Shown here piece after piece: positions 29,166 to 38,503 of a stretch of 64,000 bases of DNA. The stretch comes from an uncultured Anaerobiospirillum sp. GTDB taxonomy: Bacteria; Pseudomonadota; Gammaproteobacteria; Enterobacterales; Succinivibrionaceae. Each line of letters opens with the position of its first letter. Position 1 is the first letter of the stretch. The stretch lies in assembly GCA_944389615.1 (NCBI GenBank), contig CALXNA010000011.1, positions 1 to 64,000 on the forward strand. Direction: 5' to 3'. Under the pieces are notes generated by a model. That model made no database searches. It was not told where the DNA came from and was given only the letters and a program-made list of their open reading frames with translations. The translations under genes and the position numbers were made by a program.

Positions 29166-31391
29166 ATGAGCGCAAAGAACCTAAGAGAGATTCAACAGGA
29201 CGCAACTGATCCACAGTGCGCAGGGGAGTGTGCCCTGAAGGGCACCATCTGGTCGAAGCTGAGCTCAACTCCGGTGCTTTGGGGCTCGTCCTTGGTGCTG
29301 CTGCTTGCGATGGTAGCGGTGGTCAGCCTCGGGCTCTTTAAGTGCGACGATGCCTTTGCCTCCGCGAGTGTTGGCAACGGCATCCACCCTGATGGCACGG
29401 TTGACCCAAGCTTTGCTCTGTCGCTCAATGCGAGCATGCAAGAGAAGCTCGAGCACATCACCTTAGACTCCTTTAACGCGCTGCCCAAGTCACGCATCAC
29501 CAAGATGCGCGAGGCCTATATCCAAGCGGTCAATGCCATCAAGCGCGGCGACGAGGCGCAGGGCCTTCAGATCCAGCACGAGCAGCTGCAGGGCTATCCG
29601 CTCAACCTCTGGCTTAACTATTACTATCTGGCCTACAACGTACGCGCCGACAAGGTACCGGCAGTGCTGCAATTCATCCAAAGTGGGCAGCAGCACGAAT
29701 TGGCCGCGCTCTTAAAGGAGCGCTATGCTGAGTTCTTATCGAACGAGCACGACTACCAGAACTTGGCGACCTTGGTGGGGCCGAAGACCATCGATGAGAC
29801 GCAAATCAGCAGCTTGAGCTTCAATCAAAAGAAGGAGCTGTGCCGCTTCTATGAGGCCAATTGGGCCTTAGATCGCGTCAACGAAGATGCCGTCAGCTTC
29901 GCCTCGCGCGTCTACCTTGATTTGGGCGCGCGCCCCAAGGCCTGCGGGCCACTCATGGCCTTATTTGATGCCAAGGGCTACCTCACTGACAAGTTGGTGC
30001 TCAAGCGCTTTGAGCGCGCCTACGTCGAGCGCTCCTACCAAGACACCACCAAGAGCTTAGCGCAGACCTTAAAGCACACCGAGTTTAAAGACCGGGTCGA
30101 TACCTTGCTCAAGCTCTACTCGGAGCCGAGCAAGCTCTTTGACCAAGTGCTGAACAATCAAGCCACCGACCACCGCGTGGCGGTGCTGGCCTTCAAGCGC
30201 TACGCCAATATCGCCCCACGCTCGGCCCGCGCTGACTTAGACCGATTTATCACCACTTATCAGCCCTCTTCGATCGAGCTCATCGGTATCTACCAGATGT
30301 TCGCGCAGAACTTCTTAGGCCGCTCCTATGAGCGCTCGGACGTCGAGTGGGTCGATCAAAACCTCCCGGCCTTGGCGTGGAACGATGAGTTAAAGGAGAT
30401 GCGCCTGCGCCGCGCCATTTACTTTGCTCAGTGGGACAAGGTCTACGTCTTAATCGACCACTTGGCCCCGGATGTGCGCGCAGCCATCAACTGGCGCTAT
30501 TGGAAGGGACGTTCGGCCCAAGAGCTGGGCAAGACGGAGGAGGCTCAGGAGCTTTTGACCGCAGTGGCGCAAGATCGCAGTTTCTTTGGCTTCTATGCGG
30601 CGCAGACCTTAGGGCTTGATTACGCCTTCAACTACGTCAAGCTCAAGCCGGACTTTGCCTTCCCGATGGATATCGCCAACAACAAGGCGGCGCTGCGCTT
30701 CTTTGAGCTCTTTGCCTTAGATGACGACAACGCCATCTATGAGTGGCGCGAGATCTCCAAGTACTCCCCGGAGTTTGAGGCCATGGTCATGGCCCAGTGG
30801 GCGCTGCAAACGGGCAATATCAGCTATGCCATCGACTATGTGGTCAGCTCCGGTAAGTGGGACGCGCTCGACTATCGCTTCCCGATTGCCTACCGCAACT
30901 TCTACGAGAAGTACGCGCGCCAAAACGAGGTCGACCTCTCCTTCCTCTATGGCATTTCGCGCCAAGAGAGCATGCTCAACCATAAGATCCGCTCGTGGGC
31001 CGGAGCGGTGGGCCTCATGCAGGTGATGCCGGGCACCGCCCGTGATATTGCCCGCCGCGAGAAGTGGCGCTTTGGCGGCGCGGGCAGCCTGACCGATCCT
31101 GAGACCAACATCCGCTACGGCAGCACCTACATCCGCTGGATGTTAGATAAGTTCGACCACAACCGCGTCCTCGCCGCGGCCGCGTATAACGCTGGCCCGG
31201 GCCGCATCCCGCAGTGGGCCTCCGATGATGCCCAAAAGCGCGATGTCGCGATGTATGTCGAGACCATCCCGTTTGCTGAGACGCGCAAGTACGTGCAGAA
31301 CGTCATCCTCTACGACGCCATCTACAGCTTCTTGCTCACGGGCAAGCCGGGCGACCTCATCAAGCCGAACGAGCTGAGCTACGCCTACTAA
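29166..31391 (+). CDS. slt: Soluble-type lytic murein transglycosylase (Slt70 family)
   Basis: Cleaves the MurNAc-GlcNAc bond of peptidoglycan, releasing 1,6-anhydromuropeptides. The 741-residue protein has an N-terminal cytoplasmic segment and a hydrophobic helix (about 36-58) that looks more like a membrane anchor or long signal than a short signal peptide. A helical superhelix domain (about 90-570) precedes the C-terminal catalytic domain with SRQESMLN (catalytic Glu601), GAVGLMQVMPGTARDIA, NIRYGSTYI and AAAAYNAGPGRIPQW. It is about 100 residues longer than E. coli Slt70, mainly at the N-terminus. AAGGGG precedes the ATG. With ampG in the same window it marks a working peptidoglycan recycling route. 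Assignment is firm. Confidence 0.93.
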   Translation: MSAKNLREIQQDATDPQCAGECALKGTIWSKLSSTPVLWGSSLVLLLAMVAVVSLGLFKCDDAFASASVGNGIHPDGTVDPSFALSLNASMQEKLEHITLDSFNALPKSRITKMREAYIQAVNAIKRGDEAQGLQIQHEQLQGYPLNLWLNYYYLAYNVRADKVPAVLQFIQSGQQHELAALLKERYAEFLSNEHDYQNLATLVGPKTIDETQISSLSFNQKKELCRFYEANWALDRVNEDAVSFASRVYLDLGARPKACGPLMALFDAKGYLTDKLVLKRFERAYVERSYQDTTKSLAQTLKHTEFKDRVDTLLKLYSEPSKLFDQVLNNQATDHRVAVLAFKRYANIAPRSARADLDRFITTYQPSSIELIGIYQMFAQNFLGRSYERSDVEWVDQNLPALAWNDELKEMRLRRAIYFAQWDKVYVLIDHLAPDVRAAINWRYWKGRSAQELGKTEEAQELLTAVAQDRSFFGFYAAQTLGLDYAFNYVKLKPDFAFPMDIANNKAALRFFELFALDDDNAIYEWREISKYSPEFEAMVMAQWALQTGNISYAIDYVVSSGKWDALDYRFPIAYRNFYEKYARQNEVDLSFLYGISRQESMLNHKIRSWAGAVGLMQVMPGTARDIARREKWRFGGAGSLTDPETNIRYGSTYIRWMLDKFDHNRVLAAAAYNAGPGRIPQWASDDAQKRDVAMYVETIPFAETRKYVQNVILYDAIYSFLLTGKPGDLIKPNELSYAY

Positions 31392-31497
31392 CCAGCCGCC
31401 TAAGGCGCAGACCGACGTTTAAGGCCGACAGCGCAGGCTGACAGCGCAAACCGCCGTGAGCGACGCTCGTGAGCGGCGGCCCAGTAGCGACAGCCCA

Positions 31498-32139
31498 TCA
31501 ACGGCGGCGGCGCGCGTGGAGCTCGCGGTTGTGGAGCGACTCCTTGGAGCTCTTCTTGACGATGATCATGAGGGCGCCGGTGCCGCCCTTCCATTCGGGC
31601 GCCGAGTGGTAGGCGATGACCTCAGGCATTTGCTTGAGCCAGTGGGCGACGTAGCTTTTGATGGTGGCCTTTTTCTTTAAGTGGTCGCGCTCGCCCTTAC
31701 CATGGATGATCAAGACGCAGCGAAAGCCCTCATTATGGGCATGCATGATGAAGCGGCGCGTCAGCTCGTAGGCCTGCTCTACCGTCTTGCCGTGTAGGTC
31801 GATGAAGTCGGCCTCGCGATACTCGCCGCGCTTGAGCTTAGTCACCATATAGGGCTGGGCACCGGGGCTGCGATAGGAGAGCACTTCGTTGGGCTGCACC
31901 TGTGGCACAAAGGACGAGGAGACATGGTCAACCGTTTCCTCCTTGGTGTCACGCGTGGCCGCGTCTTGGCGGATCTTGGCGATTTCTTGATCTATACTCG
32001 GGGAATGGCGCTCGACCTTGTCTTGGGCCAGCTTGGTGATTTTGTTGATCTTCGGGACGAGGTCGATGTTATCGACTTCTTGAATCAGCTCTTGCTCGAG
32101 CAGATCTTCAAACGAAAAGTCTGGGGTGGCCTTGGTCAT
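31498..32139 (-). CDS. smrB: Smr-domain protein, SmrB-like ribosome-rescue endonuclease
   Basis: A 213-residue protein with a C-terminal Smr domain. In E. coli SmrB cleaves mRNA at collided ribosomes. ATG 32139 is chosen because GGGAGGAG lies five bases upstream. The N-terminal half is acidic, helical and Gln/Asp-rich; the Smr domain has FIDLHGKT (DLHG at 114-117), HGKG (146-149) and the closing GGTGALMIIVK block. The C-terminus is Arg-rich. The domain identity is clear; the SmrB (YfcN) rather than SmrA assignment rests on size and the PEVIAYHSAPEWKGGTGA segment. Confidence 0.85.
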   Translation of the reverse strand: MTKATPDFSFEDLLEQELIQEVDNIDLVPKINKITKLAQDKVERHSPSIDQEIAKIRQDAATRDTKEETVDHVSSSFVPQVQPNEVLSYRSPGAQPYMVTKLKRGEYREADFIDLHGKTVEQAYELTRRFIMHAHNEGFRCVLIIHGKGERDHLKKKATIKSYVAHWLKQMPEVIAYHSAPEWKGGTGALMIIVKKSSKESLHNRELHARRRR

Positions 32140-32317
32140 GAAATCTCCTCCCAAAATCTAAACAGCCCGTGACAAAGTAGCTGCGCTGGGCGCAGTCGCG
32201 CGCCCGGCCGCAGCCGCCGCGCAAGGCGCGGCCGCGCCGCGTTAACCGCGCCGCCGTGCCGTGCTAAACCGTACCGCCAGCGCCGCCTGCTGAGCGCTGC
32301 TGCGCGGCGGCGTGGCG

Positions 32318-33514
32318 CTAGAAGTTAAGGTCGATGATGATCGCCGCGACGAGCAAGATCAGACCGCACATTCTAATCTTACGCATGGCATAGAGGATCG
32401 ACTCGCGGCTGGGATTGTTGTTACCTCCGACCTTGGGCAGGCGCACCAAGTTGCCTTGGTAGTAGCGCGGGCCGCCTAAGGTGATGTTCAGGGCGCCGCC
32501 CACCGCCCCTAAGACAAAGCCTGAGACCGCCGCCGGGTAGAGGCTAAAGCCTTCCTTGCCGCAGGCGAGGGCGCGCAACGGATTGCGCGAAAAGAACAGG
32601 CACGGGACCAGCACTAAGGCCGGAAGGGCCAGCATGATCTGCTGGACGCGGAAGATGTACTTGCCAAAGAGCGCATTGCCGCGCAGCTTGTAGTTGTACT
32701 CGCGCGCGAGGATCGTGACCGTCTGCATCACCACTGCACCTTCAAGGCCCGCGATGAGGAACCAGACGATCACCGCAAACCAGCCGCTGAAGATGCGCAA
32801 AATGGCGCTTTCGGCGCAGGCCTTGGCAATGCCCAGCTCCGAGAGCATCGAGGTTTCACGCAGCACCATGCCCGAGAGCAACGACTTAGCCTTCTCCTTG
32901 AAGCCCTCGTGTAAGGCGCGCTCCACCTGCACGCTGCCCTCTTGGGCAAAGCGCAGGTCTAAGACCAAGACCAGCACCACCAGCGCGACGATGAGGTCAA
33001 AACCGGCGATGAGATCTAAGGTCAGCACCAAGAACAAGAGCACCGACACGATTAAAGTCGGGAGCATGACTCCGGCAAAGGCTCGCTGCTGGTCGCGAAA
33101 GCTCGGGCGGTTGACCTTACGGGCCAAGGCCGCAAACACTCCGGCAAGGCCGGTGAGCTTGAGCTTGCGCGGCAGCGGAATCAGCATCTCAATCAAGACC
33201 GCCAAGGTCAGTGCCAAGCTCGGCTCTGCCACCAAGAGGCCGACGTCGACCTGATCGAGGTGTAAGCCATCCACGCCCAGCACCGCCGTGGTGTCACCCC
33301 CGGTATGGTCATAAGGCGCGCTATAGGGCATCGGGGCATCACCCCGCGGCGCGGATGGTGCCGCCGGAGTCGCTGGCGCAGACGGCGCGGCCGGGGCGGC
33401 ACTAGGGCTGTCGCCGTGATTGAAGTGGCGGTAGGCCTGATCGAAGATCGAGTCGGCCGCACTCAGCCCCTGCGGCAGCACCATGCTGCCGCCATCAGAC
33501 AAAGACAAACTCAT
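32318..33514 (-). CDS. CobD/CbiB-family membrane protein (probably not a cobalamin enzyme)
   Basis: A 398-residue multi-pass protein. ATG 33514 has AGGAG five bases upstream. The first 80 residues are low-complexity and Ala/Pro-rich (PSAAPAAPSAPATPAAP). Membrane helices follow, with MVLRETSMLSELGIAKACAE, resembling the RDTSxLxExxxxxAxxES block of CbiB (adenosylcobinamide-phosphate synthase) and the related AmpE group. The next CbiB block (ENxxDGxxAPLFW) is replaced here by SAILRIFSGWFAVIVWF, so the synthase reaction is doubtful. No other cobalamin gene is in the window. Placement next to mtnN resembles the arrangement I recall in Vibrio, where a CobD-related protein lies beside the nucleosidase. 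Family moderately sure; function unknown. Confidence 0.7.
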   Translation of the reverse strand: MSLSLSDGGSMVLPQGLSAADSIFDQAYRHFNHGDSPSAAPAAPSAPATPAAPSAPRGDAPMPYSAPYDHTGGDTTAVLGVDGLHLDQVDVGLLVAEPSLALTLAVLIEMLIPLPRKLKLTGLAGVFAALARKVNRPSFRDQQRAFAGVMLPTLIVSVLLFLVLTLDLIAGFDLIVALVVLVLVLDLRFAQEGSVQVERALHEGFKEKAKSLLSGMVLRETSMLSELGIAKACAESAILRIFSGWFAVIVWFLIAGLEGAVVMQTVTILAREYNYKLRGNALFGKYIFRVQQIMLALPALVLVPCLFFSRNPLRALACGKEGFSLYPAAVSGFVLGAVGGALNITLGGPRYYQGNLVRLPKVGGNNNPSRESILYAMRKIRMCGLILLVAAIIIDLNF

Positions 33515-33625
33515 AACATCTCCTCTCAGGTCATGGTGGTGACTGGGCTTGCGTAAGCAAGCACAGCATGCGTGCCCAGCACGCGCGAGCACCGCGCAGT
33601 GCTCGCGCAGAGCGCGTAAGGCGCG

Positions 33626-34351
33626 CTACAGGGCGTCGATTAAGGCCAACAGCAGGGTGGCGCTATTGTCAGCGGCGAGCTGGACAAATTCGTTGAAGTC
33701 ATCAGGGTTTTCGCCGCTGGCGGTATCAGAGGCCGAGCGAATCACGAGGAATGGTACCTTAAAGTCGGTGCATACCTGGGCTACGGCCGCGCCTTCCATC
33801 TCGACCATGCACGCCTCAGGGAAGATCTCCTTCATGGCAAGGCTCTTCTCCTTTTGCGAGATGAACTGATCGCCCGTCAGGATGGTGCCGGTGACGACAT
33901 TGATGGCCTTAGTGCCCGGCTGCTTGAACTTGCCTTCGCTCTTGAGCTTGGCGCCGACCACCTCGGCCTTGGCTACTAAGGCGTGATCGGCCTTAAAGTA
34001 CTGCTCATACTCCGGGACTTGGCCGTGCTGATAGCCAAATAAGGTCAGGTCGAAGTCTTGGTAGGCAAGGCGGTCGGACAGTACCAAATCACCGATGTTG
34101 AGCTCCGCCGCAATCGAGCCGGCGCAGCCTGAATTGATGACCGCGTCCACCTTAAAGGTATTGACCAAGACCGCGGCGGCCGTGGCAGCGCAGACCTTGC
34201 CGATACCGGATTTGACTAAGACCACCTCGTGGTCGTGGTAAGTACCAACCTGGTAGGTGCGCCCACCGATGACCTGCTGCTCTTTAAGGGTGAAGGCCGC
34301 CTGTAACAGCGTGACCTCTTCCTCCATCGGGCCAATGATACCGATGCGCAT
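33626..34351 (-). CDS. mtnN: 5'-methylthioadenosine/S-adenosylhomocysteine nucleosidase
   Basis: Hydrolyses MTA, SAH and 5'-deoxyadenosine to adenine and the thioribose, recycling SAM by-products and feeding autoinducer-2 precursor synthesis. The 241-residue protein has the family motifs: MRIGIIGPMEEEV with Glu12, SGIGKVCAATAAA, NSGCAGSIA, MVEMEGAAVAQVC with Glu186, and RSASDTA with the catalytic Asp209. AAAGGAG lies six bases before the ATG. It is probably first in a minus-strand unit with the CobD-like gene 111 bases downstream. A TACAAT on the minus strand at 34547-34542 might be its -10. Assignment is certain. Confidence 0.96.
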   Translation of the reverse strand: MRIGIIGPMEEEVTLLQAAFTLKEQQVIGGRTYQVGTYHDHEVVLVKSGIGKVCAATAAAVLVNTFKVDAVINSGCAGSIAAELNIGDLVLSDRLAYQDFDLTLFGYQHGQVPEYEQYFKADHALVAKAEVVGAKLKSEGKFKQPGTKAINVVTGTILTGDQFISQKEKSLAMKEIFPEACMVEMEGAAVAQVCTDFKVPFLVIRSASDTASGENPDDFNEFVQLAADNSATLLLALIDAL

Positions 34352-35322
34352 GGCTATCTCCTTTTACAATCGAAATTGAGCACCTTCTTTGACCGGTGCG
34401 CGCGCGTGCAAGTTCCAGCGCCACCGGCACCGCCCGGCGCCTTGCGGCTGTGCCGCGCTCAACGCCGTGCCTTTGGCCGCGGCCGCAGCCGCGATCTGCG
34501 CCGCAGGGGGCGCCGAGCGCCCAGCGCAAGCATGTAGCTCTATTGTAGGCGATGCACGCGCTGTTCTTGGCAAAAACCACGCTCAGCCCCCGCGCCGTCC
34601 CGCTGTGCGTCCCGTCAGCAGTCCTGTTATGTGTCCTGCGGTGAGCACCGCTGGCGTAGGCCTGAGGCTATGGTGCCACAGCACGGTGCCATACCTTGGC
34701 ACCGAAGCGGTGCGGGGCGTTGTGCCGGACGCGGAGCATGCGGTGGGGCGGGCGCGGGGCAGGAGAGCGCTTTGATGGGCAAGTTGGTACACGGGTGGGA
34801 TTATTATGTAACCGTTTACAAAGGCACGGACAGGCCTAGATGTCAGGACGAGGGTGCAAGATACCAAGTTGTCCTGAGCTGTGATCACGGTGGCATTTGC
34901 GGCCGGGCCTTGTGCCACGGCCGTTTGCGCGGTAGTTAACAACTTTTGATTTGGGCTTGCTCTTAAGTTTGAGTCGACTCACAAAAGACGGTTTTGCTCA
35001 TAGTCAAATGGGGCGTGCTGTTGCACAATCCACATCAGATAGTTTGTGACATCGCCTGAGGAGGCACGGTGCCGCGCCCGCACGGGCAGACGCTCTAAGC
35101 TCCGGCAGATGCCCCCATCGAGACGGCAGAGCCGTGATTGAGCTGCACTTGTAGAGAAGGATTCTGCAAGTGCTTTTGTTGTCACTGAAGACAACGCTGC
35201 GCCCGTGCGCAAGCATGCGCACGCAGCGGGCGCGCCCGTGCTCTGAGGGACAGCTGCTTTCAGTTGGTTACTTGCGATGTCGGCAAATTTCGGTTTTCTT
35301 GTTTGAGAAGGTAATAGGTTCT
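34352..35322. other. Divergent non-coding region between mtnN and glgC
   Basis: 971 bp. The left half is GC-rich; AT-rich sequence at 34930-35030 may hold a glgC promoter. It contains a perfect 12-base palindrome (34970-34981) and GTGATCAC (about 34879). No convincing gene or RNA was seen, and the leader of glgC may be long. Confidence 0.5.
34970..34981. promoter_or_regulatory. 12-base palindrome, possible operator
   Basis: TGAGTCGACTCA is a perfect palindrome in the AT-rich part of the mtnN-glgC region. A regulator-binding role is only a guess. Confidence 0.3.
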
Positions 35323-36642
35323 ATGGAAAATGCACGTGATGTGGCCAAGCAAACGTTAGCTTTGGTGCTCGCTGGTGGCCGTGGCAGCAGACTGCACATG
35401 TTAACCGATCGCCGTGCAAAGCCAGCTGTCTTCTTCGGTGGCAAGTTCAGAATCATCGACTTCGCCCTGTCCAACTGCGTCAACTCCGGCATCACCCGTA
35501 TTGGCGTCGTCACCCAGTACAAGTCCCACTCCTTACTGCGTCACATCCAGTCGGGCTGGTCGTTTTTACGTAACCAGTTCAACGAGTTCATCGACTTACT
35601 GCCAGCTCAGCAGCGCGTCGATGAAGAGCACTGGTACCAAGGTACCGCTGATGCCGTTTACCAGAACATCGACATCATCCGTAACCACCACCCTAAGTAC
35701 ATCGTGATCTTAGCCGGTGACCATATCTACAAGATGGACTACACCGCGATGGTGATGGATCACATCAACAGCGGCTGCCCAGTTACCGTAGCTTGCATTG
35801 CCATCCCACGCTGCGACGCTTCGGCCTACGGTGTCATGCAGGTTGACAACAACCACATGATCACTGACTTCTTAGAGAAGCCAAAGGATCCACCTGCCAT
35901 GCCAGGCGACGATACCAAGAGCTTGGCCTCAATGGGTATCTACGTCTTCAACGCTGACTTCCTCTACGACGTCTTGCAAAAGGACGCCTCGACTGAGGGC
36001 TCGCGCCGTGACTTCGGCTTTGACATCATCCCAGCCTTAGTCCGTGAGCATAAGGCTCACGCCCACGACTTTGCCTTATCGTGCATCCGCAACCCAGGCG
36101 CTCCAGAGCTGTGCTACTGGCGTGACGTCGGTACCATTGACGCCTACTGGGAAGCCAATATGGATATCGCTGCCGTTCAGCCACAACTGGACGTTTACGA
36201 TACCACATGGCCAATTTGGACCCACCAATTTCAGCTGCCACCTGCTAAGTATGTCCAAGACATCAATGGCGCCTCTTCGGTGGTCATGAACTCGGTCTGC
36301 TCGGCCGGTTGCATCATCTCGGGTTCGTCGATCAGCCACTCGGTTCTGTTCTCGAACTCGCGCGTCCACTCCAACTGCTCGCTCAACGAGGCCGTAGTTC
36401 TGCCTTCGTGCGTCATCCACCGCGGCTGCCGCTTAACCAAGGTCGTCTTAGACCGTGGCTGCGAGTTACCACGTAACTTAGTCATCGGTGAGAATGCTGA
36501 GCTCGACGCTAAGCGCTTCTACCGCTCCGAAGGCGGCGTAGTCTTAGTCACCCGCGAGATGTTAGCCAAGTTACGCGAGAACGAGCCAAACTTATTTGAT
36601 GGCTTTGACTCCTACCGCGGCCATGCTTCGCCGATCTACTAA
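35323..36642 (+). CDS. glgC: Glucose-1-phosphate adenylyltransferase (ADP-glucose pyrophosphorylase)
   Basis: Makes ADP-glucose from glucose-1-phosphate and ATP, the committed step of bacterial glycogen synthesis. ATG 35323 ([19 protein letters not shown]) gives 439 residues, close to the E. coli 431. The nucleotidyltransferase domain has [11 protein letters not shown] and [19 protein letters not shown]; the substrate site shows [13 protein letters not shown] and a glucose-1-P Lys in FLEKPKDP. A left-handed beta-helix domain occupies the C-terminal third. AAGG lies upstream of the start. No other glycogen gene is in the window; the gene is monocistronic, ending at a strong terminator. Assignment is certain. 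Confidence 0.96.
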   Translation: MENARDVAKQTLALVLAGGRGSRLHMLTDRRAKPAVFFGGKFRIIDFALSNCVNSGITRIGVVTQYKSHSLLRHIQSGWSFLRNQFNEFIDLLPAQQRVDEEHWYQGTADAVYQNIDIIRNHHPKYIVILAGDHIYKMDYTAMVMDHINSGCPVTVACIAIPRCDASAYGVMQVDNNHMITDFLEKPKDPPAMPGDDTKSLASMGIYVFNADFLYDVLQKDASTEGSRRDFGFDIIPALVREHKAHAHDFALSCIRNPGAPELCYWRDVGTIDAYWEANMDIAAVQPQLDVYDTTWPIWTHQFQLPPAKYVQDINGASSVVMNSVCSAGCIISGSSISHSVLFSNSRVHSNCSLNEAVVLPSCVIHRGCRLTKVVLDRGCELPRNLVIGENAELDAKRFYRSEGGVVLVTREMLAKLRENEPNLFDGFDSYRGHASPIY

Positions 36643-36670
36643 TAGCGCCTTGTAACCAACAAGGTGTGCA

Positions 36671-36715
36671 AAGCCTCCCAGACCGCACAGTTGGCCTCGG
36701 GAGGCTTCGTTTTTT
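36671..36715 (+). terminator. Rho-independent terminator of glgC
   Basis: AAGCCTCCC (36671-36679) pairs perfectly with GGGAGGCTT (36699-36707), followed by CGTTTTTT. Confidence 0.85.
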
Positions 36716-37210
36716 GGGGCTTAAGGCTCGCGCGGGCGCTCCGCGTGTAAGCCCCATCGGCGCCGAAGGCGCGTCAGGGTACTGCCTCACGGCGCGTGAG
36801 CGCGCATAGGGCGCGGCGCGCTTGCTGTTGCGCGGCCTTACTTTGTGGCAGCTTTGCTGTGCGTGGCCGTGCTGGCGCAGCGCCTTGCTCTGCGGCGGCC
36901 TTACTTTGTGGCAGCTTTGCTGTGCACGGCTGTGCTGGCGCGGCGCGCTTGCTGTTGCGTGGCCTTACTTTGTGGCAGCTTTGCTGTGCACGGCCGTGCT
37001 GGCGCAGCGCGCTTGCTGTTGCGCGGCCTTACTTTGTGGCGGCTTTGTTGTGCGCGGCCGTGCTGGCGCAGCGCCTTGCTCTGCGGCGGCCGTGCTTTTC
37101 GCTTTTAGCCCCGATAATGGTAAAATTGAAAAGATTTTGGTCGTAATTTGGTCGATGAGCGCCCGGTGGTACACCGGGGCCCGTGTTGGGTATGGTCGAG
37201 GTATTTTTTG
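36716..37210. other. Intergenic region between glgC and the acyltransferase gene
   Basis: 495 bp, over half of it the 63/64-bp tandem repeat (36811-37090). Just after the repeat an AT-rich stretch (37110-37150, with GATAATGGTAAAATT) could contain the promoter of the next gene. Confidence 0.5.
36811..37090. repeat. 63/64-bp tandem repeat, four copies plus a partial
   Basis: Units begin at 36834, 36897, 36961 and 37025 (GGCCTTACTTTGTGGC), with lengths 63, 64, 64 and 63; a partial unit precedes them. The mixed 63/64 period shifts frame between units, so the long open frames across it are not coding. Copies differ by a few bases, including alternative GCGCGCTTGCTGTTGC / GCGCCTTGCTCTGC segments. 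Confidence 0.9.
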
Positions 37211-38446
37211 ATGAGTGACGCTGTCCTCAAAGACGAAGCCCCAGTGATTTCCAGCGAGGATGCCATCTTTGATGACATTCGCCCGTGTCGTGATGACGAA
37301 GCTCCCCAAGAGCTCCAAAAGATTGCCCAAGATGAGTCCTTAGTCACCGGGATTGTGCGTCTGCGCTATCCTAAGCTCAGCAAGTGGCTGAGCCCGGTGC
37401 TGCGCCTCTTCGTGCGCCGCTACATTCATCAGCAGTTGGCGCAGCTGCACACCATTCAGGACTTCCAGCTGCAAGTGGCCAAGGCCATGGACAGCATGAT
37501 CGCGACCACCACCGATGGTCTGACCTACCGCGGCTTTGACGAGTTAGACCCCACCAAGAGCTATCTCTTCATCTCCAACCACCGCGACATCTCGCTCGAT
37601 CCGGCCTTCATTGACTTCGCGCTGCACACCAAAAACCACCGTACCTTGCGCATCGCCATTGGCGACAACCTGCTCAAGATCCCGGCTGCTACGGCCTTAA
37701 TGCGCCTCAACAAGAGCTTTATCGTCAAGCGCTCGGTGCCCTCGCCGCGCGAGCGCTTAAAGGAAGTCACGCACCTGTCCCAATACATGGGCCTCTCGCT
37801 CAAGGAAGGCCACTGCATCTGGATTGCCCAGCGCGAGGGCCGCGCCAAGGATGGCGATGACCGCACCGAAGAGTCGGTGCTCAAGATGATCTATATGTAC
37901 GGCCGCTCCCAAAAAGAAGACTTCGGCTCGTACATGAGCAAGCTCAACATCGTCCCAGTCTCGATCAACTACGAGTACGACCCTAACGACCTTGAGAAAG
38001 CACGCGAGCTCGATGAGAAGGCCCGTACCGGCGTCTACCACAAGGCCGAGTTTGAGGACATCAAGAGCATCGTCAAGGGCATCAAGGGCTACAAGGGCCA
38101 CATCACGATTGTGGCCGGTCAGCCTATCACTGAGGGCTTTAGCACCCCAGAGGAGCTCGCGCAGCTCATCGATGACTTCATCTACCAGCACTATGAGCTG
38201 TTCCCAACCGTGCTGATTGCCGCACACGAATTGGGCCTCGCCCCTGACGACGTGGTCGCCGACGTCACGGCCGAGGAAAAGCAGAAGTTCTTAGAGCGCA
38301 TCCATTCCTACCCGCAGCAGCTGCAAGAGCGCGTGCTCAAGATGTACGCCTTCCCGTATCTAAACCAGCAAGCTTCGCTGAACGGCACCAAGCGCCACTT
38401 AGAACCGCAGGCGGCTGAGCAACCAGCCGAACAGCCTGAAACCTAA
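37211..38446 (+). CDS. PlsC-superfamily lysophospholipid acyltransferase
   Basis: A 411-residue protein with an acyltransferase domain, probably acylating a lysophospholipid or glycerol-phosphate at the inner membrane face. ATG 37211 has GAGGT eight bases upstream. The active-site motif is seen as SNHRDISLD: His124 followed by Asp130, five residues between rather than the four of classical HX4D. The substrate-binding motif is represented by AQREGRAKDGDD (Glu209-Gly-Arg). There is no clear membrane helix. A Gln/Pro/Glu-rich tail ends the protein. It is not the principal plsC by length and sequence; related proteins of about this size occur in marine and gut gammaproteobacteria. Substrate unknown. 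Confidence 0.82.
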   Translation: MSDAVLKDEAPVISSEDAIFDDIRPCRDDEAPQELQKIAQDESLVTGIVRLRYPKLSKWLSPVLRLFVRRYIHQQLAQLHTIQDFQLQVAKAMDSMIATTTDGLTYRGFDELDPTKSYLFISNHRDISLDPAFIDFALHTKNHRTLRIAIGDNLLKIPAATALMRLNKSFIVKRSVPSPRERLKEVTHLSQYMGLSLKEGHCIWIAQREGRAKDGDDRTEESVLKMIYMYGRSQKEDFGSYMSKLNIVPVSINYEYDPNDLEKARELDEKARTGVYHKAEFEDIKSIVKGIKGYKGHITIVAGQPITEGFSTPEELAQLIDDFIYQHYELFPTVLIAAHELGLAPDDVVADVTAEEKQKFLERIHSYPQQLQERVLKMYAFPYLNQQASLNGTKRHLEPQAAEQPAEQPET

Positions 38447-38503
38447 CAGCCTGAGGCCGCGCAGGCGGAGTAACCAGCCTACGGAGCAGGCTGACGCCTC
38501 GGC

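Noticed and set aside
34352-35322. Small genes between mtnN and glgC
   Set aside because: Open frames here lack ribosome sites and recognisable composition.
36811-37090. CRISPR array
   Set aside because: Units are contiguous with no variable spacers and no cas genes; it is a tandem repeat.
36822-37211. Leu/Cys/Ala-rich open frames across the 63/64-bp repeats
   Set aside because: The mixed repeat period changes frame between units, and frames exist on several phases; they are by-products of the repeat.
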